Positions 5,468-8,632 of a stretch of 8,632 bases of DNA are shown in pieces. The stretch spans positions 1 to 8,632 of the forward strand of contig JBBSCO010000085.1 of assembly GCA_038250235.1 (NCBI GenBank), in the 5' to 3' direction. A program made the position numbers and the translations under genes. Each line of letters opens with the position of its first letter. Within the stretch, counting starts at the first letter, position 1. Under the pieces are notes generated by a model, which saw nothing but the letters and a program-made list of their open reading frames with translations, did not search any database and was not told where the DNA came from. This DNA is from JAAUTS01 sp038250235. Its GTDB lineage: Bacteria; Verrucomicrobiota; Verrucomicrobiia; Methylacidiphilales; JAAUTS01.

Positions 5468-6487
5468 TTACTTGGACGGCTTGGCATCGGCACTATCATC
5501 TTTGGCGATGGAACTACGCATGTCGGTGTCGGCACTGATGTTCTTGATTTTCATGTAGTCCAGCACGCCCAGATTGCCGTTGCGGAAGGCATCGGCCATG
5601 GCCATGGGAACCTGGGCTTCAGCTTCGACCACTTTGGCGCGCATTTCCTCGACGCGGGCTACCATTTCCTGTTCGGTGGCGACAGCGGCTGCACGGCGAA
5701 CTTCGGCCTTGGCTTGGGCCACGCGTTTGTCTGCCTCAGCCTGGTCGGCCTGGAGGCGGGCTCCGATATTTTCGCCGATATCCACATCCGCGATATCGAT
5801 GGATAGGATTTCGAACGCTGTGCCGGAATCAAGTCCGCGGGCCAGTACGTTTTTGGAAATTTTATCGGGATTTTCCAGAACTTCCTTGTAAGTTAAGGCG
5901 GAACCGATGGTGGTGACAATGCCTTCGCCGACACGGGCTACAATGGTTTCTTCCGTGGCACCGCCGACAAAGCGGTCCAGGTTTGTGCGGACGGTCACAC
6001 GGGCTTTGACCCGGACGCCGATTCCGTCCTTGGCCACAGCATCGATGGTTTGCTTTCCGGAAGCGGGATTCGGGCAGTCAATGACACGGGGATTGACCGA
6101 GGTGCGGACAGCCTCGAAGACCGACTTGCCGGAACCGGAAGTGGCCAGGTCAATGGCACAGGCCCGGTTGAAATCAAGTGCGATCCCGGCCTTGTCGGCG
6201 GCTATCAGGGCCCGGATGACTTCATTCACGTTTCCGCTGGAGAGGTAATGGGTTTCGAGTTGATCGCTGGACACGTTGATTCCGGCCCGGACCGAAGTGA
6301 TCCGCGCGTTGATGATGAGCGCGGTGGGAATGCCACGGAGGCGCATGGCCACGAGATTCACAATGCTGACGGGCGCACCGGAACTCCACGCACGAATCCA
6401 GAGCATGAAGAAGTTCAGGAAGAGAATACCGAAAACGAGGACGGCGATCGCAGCAATAATTCCGAGGAAGATTAAGAATCCAGACAT
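5468..6487 (-). CDS. floA: Flotillin-like protein FloA
   Basis: FloA (YqfA family) is a membrane-associated scaffold that forms foci and organises membrane microdomains, influencing protein oligomerisation and membrane fluidity. The 339 residues show an N-terminal membrane hairpin/helix (about 3-30), the SPFH-like core with GINVSSDQLETHYL (69-82), KARVTVRTNLDRFVGG (161-176), EETIVARVGEGIVTTIGS (179-196) and LDSGTAFEILSIDIADVDIG (219-238), and then a long EA-rich helix (about 248-300: DQAEADKRVAQAKAE, VEEMRAKVVEAEA). It ends in a family-typical LGVLDYMKIKNISADTDMR segment and a short charged tail. Compared with B. subtilis FloA as I recall it, it carries small extra loops near 116-121 (SGSGKS) and 138-147. 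It follows the short NfeD gene by 55 bases, the standard nfeD-floA arrangement. The start at 6487 lacks a Shine-Dalgarno sequence. Confidence 0.97.
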   Translation of the reverse strand: MSGFLIFLGIIAAIAVLVFGILFLNFFMLWIRAWSSGAPVSIVNLVAMRLRGIPTALIINARITSVRAGINVSSDQLETHYLSSGNVNEVIRALIAADKAGIALDFNRACAIDLATSGSGKSVFEAVRTSVNPRVIDCPNPASGKQTIDAVAKDGIGVRVKARVTVRTNLDRFVGGATEETIVARVGEGIVTTIGSALTYKEVLENPDKISKNVLARGLDSGTAFEILSIDIADVDIGENIGARLQADQAEADKRVAQAKAEVRRAAAVATEQEMVARVEEMRAKVVEAEAQVPMAMADAFRNGNLGVLDYMKIKNISADTDMRSSIAKDDSADAKPSK

Positions 6488-6542
6488 AAGGGTTTACAGG
6501 TTGTGGTTGATTGGGGGTTGTTTTTTTAGTGGTTGATCAAGT

Positions 6543-7004
6543 TTAAATTTTGCGGACCAATATACGTGAGCCTTCGACTTTTACAACTTTTACTGTTTGG
6601 TTGGCGTCAATATGGGAGCATTCGCTGATGACGTCGTGGCGTTTGTTTTGAAAAAGAGCGGTGCCGGAAGGACGGAGCGCGGTGACTGTGTTTCCGATCT
6701 GGCCTGTCAGATCCTTGTGGGGTTCGATTTTTGGAGCTTCACCGGAAATCCCCTGCAAACTTAAACGCCGCCCGAAGGGCGAACCCGGAAAAAAGCGCAT
6801 CCAAAACAGAAATCCGATCAGGCCGATCAGGCAAAGAGCTCCGAAGAGGGCCAAAGCAGGCATGGGGCCATAAAATATTGCTGTTACGACAACCGACGCC
6901 AGAAGACAAAGAACTCCGATGATGCCGGCGATGAGTCCCGGTAGAAAAATTTCTGCAAAGAGCAGGATAAAACCAGCGGCAATTAATGCAATAATCAATG
7001 TCAT
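6543..7004 (-). CDS. Short NfeD-family membrane protein with OB-fold domain
   Basis: This is a 153-residue protein of the short NfeD type: an N-terminal hydrophobic block of two or three helices (about 2-35, 34-48 and 50-70) followed by an OB-fold domain (about 99-153) that includes GQIGNTVTALRPSGTALF and ends TVKVVKVEGSRILVRKI. It lacks the protease domain of long NfeD proteins. Its ATG overlaps the stop of the long nfeD gene as ATGA, and here there is a Shine-Dalgarno-like GGTGGAG five bases upstream, the only one seen in the window. The LRPSGTA motif is shared with the C-terminal OB domain of the long protein (residues 426-432), which suggests the two genes are tandem paralogues. Short NfeD proteins are thought to work with SPFH proteins such as FloA encoded next door. 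The family call is firm; the specific role is inferred. Confidence 0.92.
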   Translation of the reverse strand: MTLIIALIAAGFILLFAEIFLPGLIAGIIGVLCLLASVVVTAIFYGPMPALALFGALCLIGLIGFLFWMRFFPGSPFGRRLSLQGISGEAPKIEPHKDLTGQIGNTVTALRPSGTALFQNKRHDVISECSHIDANQTVKVVKVEGSRILVRKI

Positions 7005-8410
7005 ACAGGCTCCACCACGGTTCGTATTCCCACATGCTCGGTAACCCGCACGCGGATACCAGTTTCAATAAAAATCCCCTCCGTTACAACGTCAACGGGG
7101 CCCTGTCCGAAGTCGGCCGTTCCGGAAGGACGTAAAAAGGTCAGGGTGGTGCCTTCGCTGCCAATGCTTGGAGAAAAACTGTCCGTGTGAACAGGCACTG
7201 TTGCGTCATTGATGTTGGAGAGCACCAATTTGCTGTAAAGGGGAGTCCGGGGCAGGAGGCGCATGAGCACGAGAACACCAGCCACGCTCAGGGCCAAGGA
7301 GAGCCCCAGGTTGGTCAGGGGATCCTGCAATTGAGCAGCCGTAGGTAAAAAGGGATCGCTGGGGTATTTATCCACCATGGCTTTCAGAAGCGAAACTGCG
7401 ATCAGGCAGATGCCGGCCAATCCTGGAAGGAGGGTTCCAGGGAAGAGGAAAAGTTCCACCAGAATCAGGAGCACACCAATGACAAAAAGAATGGCAAACC
7501 CATAGCCGGAAAGACCAGCCACGTAGTGTCCGAAAAAGAAAATGAGGGCGCAGATGATCGCGGTAATACCAAAAAAGCCGAACCCGGGTGTTTTGAATTC
7601 GATGTAGCCGCAGAGAGTGGCTGCGGCCAGGAGAAAGGGGGAGAGCATGACGATAAACGCACCGACCTGTTCAAAACCCGTGGGCTCGATTTTGGTGACG
7701 ACCGCATCCGCTCCGCCGATTATTTCAACAAGCTTCTCGAAGGAGTCGATGGTGCCGGAACTGATGAGAGGACGGGGTGGGTTGCTGTATGTTTGGGCGG
7801 CTTCCTGGCTGGTCAAGGAGAGGAGAGAGCCTTTGGGAGAAATAACTTTGCCGTCCAGTACCAACTCAATCTCCGGATCGATCATGGCTTCAAAAACTTC
7901 GGGGCGCAGACCCTGCCGTTCCGCCTGGGCGCGGGTGACTCCTTTCAGGAAAGAGGTCATTTTAAGATTCATTGTTTCCGAAAGGTCGCTTCCACTGCCG
8001 GTAACGACTGCGGCGGCGCCGATGACCGAGCCGGGAGACATATAGATTTTGTGGCTCGCGGCGGAAATAATGGAGCCGGCTGATCCGGCGCGGGTGTCGA
8101 TGTAGGTATAGAGTTGATCCTGCTTGGGGAAACGGTTCAGAACTTTAAAAATTTCTTCTGTGATATCGACACGTCCACCGTAGGTGTCCATGTGAAGAAT
8201 GACGGCGTCTGCTTCAGCCTCCATGGCCTCTTTGACCCCGCGGCGTATGATGTAAATGATGCTGGCGTCGATATCGCCTTTGACGGGGATAACGTAAATG
8301 TTTTTTTTCTGTTGTTCCGGCTTTGTTTCCACAGGGGAGTCGTTTTGGGCCTGTAAAAAGACAAGGCCGCACATACAGAGCAAAGCGGAAATCAGGGCGG
8401 GTAACTTCAT
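7001..8410 (-). CDS. nfeD: Long NfeD: ClpP-class membrane serine protease with OB-fold domain
   Basis: This is a 469-residue long-form NfeD. It begins with a signal peptide (residues 1-21), then a ClpP/SppA-like serine protease domain (about 36-240). The putative nucleophile is S110 in AGSAGS, the general base K150 in NLKMTSF, and other fold motifs are MDTYGGR (74-80) and MSPGSVIGAA. Several membrane helices follow (about 248-270, 276-298, 300-324, 326-345 and 366-386), and an OB-fold domain closes it (about 415-469, with LRPSGTA). In the archaeal homologue PH1510 the Ser/Lys dyad cleaves the hydrophobic C-terminus of a partner SPFH protein; a comparable target here is inferred. The start at 8410 gives a clean signal peptide. 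The frame stays open to 8515, but that extra sequence is the tRNA-Val gene read as protein. It is followed by short nfeD and floA on the same strand. Confidence 0.95.
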   Translation of the reverse strand: MKLPALISALLCMCGLVFLQAQNDSPVETKPEQQKKNIYVIPVKGDIDASIIYIIRRGVKEAMEAEADAVILHMDTYGGRVDITEEIFKVLNRFPKQDQLYTYIDTRAGSAGSIISAASHKIYMSPGSVIGAAAVVTGSGSDLSETMNLKMTSFLKGVTRAQAERQGLRPEVFEAMIDPEIELVLDGKVISPKGSLLSLTSQEAAQTYSNPPRPLISSGTIDSFEKLVEIIGGADAVVTKIEPTGFEQVGAFIVMLSPFLLAAATLCGYIEFKTPGFGFFGITAIICALIFFFGHYVAGLSGYGFAILFVIGVLLILVELFLFPGTLLPGLAGICLIAVSLLKAMVDKYPSDPFLPTAAQLQDPLTNLGLSLALSVAGVLVLMRLLPRTPLYSKLVLSNINDATVPVHTDSFSPSIGSEGTTLTFLRPSGTADFGQGPVDVVTEGIFIETGIRVRVTEHVGIRTVVEPV

Positions 8411-8457
8411 GAATGGGATCAAAATAGCACAAATCGCGAAAAGGCCAGAGAAAGATC

Positions 8458-8529
8458 TACGCGCTGAGGGTTTCGAACCCCCGACCGCCTCGGTGTAAAC
8501 GAGATGCTCTACCACTGAGCTAAGCGCGC
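8458..8529 (-). tRNA. tRNA-Val (anticodon UAC)
   Basis: A full cloverleaf of 72 bases can be folded. The acceptor is GCGCGCT/AGCGCGT, the D-stem GCTC/GAGC, and the anticodon stem TCTCG/CGAGG with loop TTTACAC (anticodon UAC, valine). The T-stem is GGGGG/CCCTC with loop TTCGAAA, and the discriminator base is A. The first acceptor pair is G1-U72, a wobble where a Watson-Crick pair is usual. CCA is not encoded (GAT follows), so the end must be added by tRNA nucleotidyltransferase. The nfeD start lies 47 bases beyond the tRNA's 3' end with no terminator between. Confidence 0.97.
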
Positions 8530-8542
8530 GTTTGAGGCACTC

Positions 8543-8570
8543 ATTAAACCCGCCGGAAGTGGGATGGCAA
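8543..8570 (-). promoter_or_regulatory. Sigma-70-type promoter of tRNA-Val
   Basis: On the minus strand TTGCCA (-35, bases 8570-8565) and TTTAAT (-10, bases 8548-8543) are separated by 16 bases. Each matches the consensus at five of six positions. The predicted start, about seven bases further on, lies some ten bases before the mature tRNA 5' end, a normal leader for RNase P processing. No second promoter of comparable quality is seen before nfeD, although a TGCTATTTT (extended -10 type) lies about 15-20 bases before its ATG. Confidence 0.55.
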
Positions 8571-8632
8571 GATTAACCCGACTTTTATCCTGCACCGGAT
8601 GGGCAAAATATGCCAAGGTTACCCGCTACTCA

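Noticed and set aside
6126..6149. P-loop-like TSGSGKS in FloA as a sign of nucleotide binding
   Set aside because: The first glycine of GxxxxGK[ST] is Ala (ATSGSGKS), there is no Walker B, and FloA is a scaffold without ATPase motifs.
7526..8083. 185-codon plus-strand open frame opposite nfeD
   Set aside because: It is antisense to conserved NfeD protease and membrane regions; its translation is rich in charged and glycine residues with no motif.
8602..8614. Palindrome GGCA-AAATA-TGCC upstream of tRNA-Val
   Set aside because: Four-base arms only; it lies upstream of the -35 and has no clear partner or U-run, so it may be chance or the end of a gene outside the window.

Overview
The window looks like a chromosomal segment of a Gram-negative bacterium of moderate GC content. 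I favour the Verrucomicrobiota or a related PVC lineage, at modest confidence. The reasons are the tandem nfeD-nfeD-floA cluster followed by a small membrane protein with a conserved-looking C-terminus, a tRNA gene without an encoded CCA end, and the near absence of Shine-Dalgarno sequences. No phage, CRISPR or intact mobile element is visible.

Left block (1-3574, all minus strand, read right to left): a LysR-type regulator, a Fur-family regulator, a five-helix membrane protein carrying a C-terminal SRPBCC (START-like) domain, a four-helix membrane protein of unknown function, and an ABC-transporter ATPase of the YlmA/ModF type that runs off the left edge. From the Fur gene to the ABC gene, the genes are separated by at most 18-23 bases or overlap by 4-11 bases, so they probably form one operon. 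The ABC cassette has no recognisable permease in the window, so the two membrane proteins are the obvious candidate partners.

Centre (3575-4861): a short AT-rich divergent promoter region carries a textbook T-N11-A LysR box nested in a longer inverted repeat. It is followed by yggS (PLP homeostasis protein) on the plus strand. The next 515 bases hold no intact gene. They contain two strong stem-loops, an apparent decayed gene (signal peptide, in-frame TAG, then a frameshifted stretch resembling the N-terminal domain of S41 peptidases), and a probable bidirectional terminator separating the converging yggS and floA transcription units.

Right block (4862-8570, all minus strand, read right to left): a good promoter, tRNA-Val(UAC), a long NfeD with a ClpP-class serine protease domain, a short NfeD, the flotillin-like FloA, and a small proline-rich single-pass membrane protein. 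The long and short NfeD genes overlap by ATGA. NfeD and FloA are known partners in membrane-microdomain organisation, and the small last protein may be an accessory of that system. No terminator is visible between the tRNA and nfeD, so they may share a transcript.

The most interesting points are the S41-like gene remnant, the LysR operator architecture, the Fur protein with altered metal-site residues, the SRPBCC/four-helix/ABC membrane operon, and the general lack of Shine-Dalgarno sequences. No wholly new defence or mobile system is evident.
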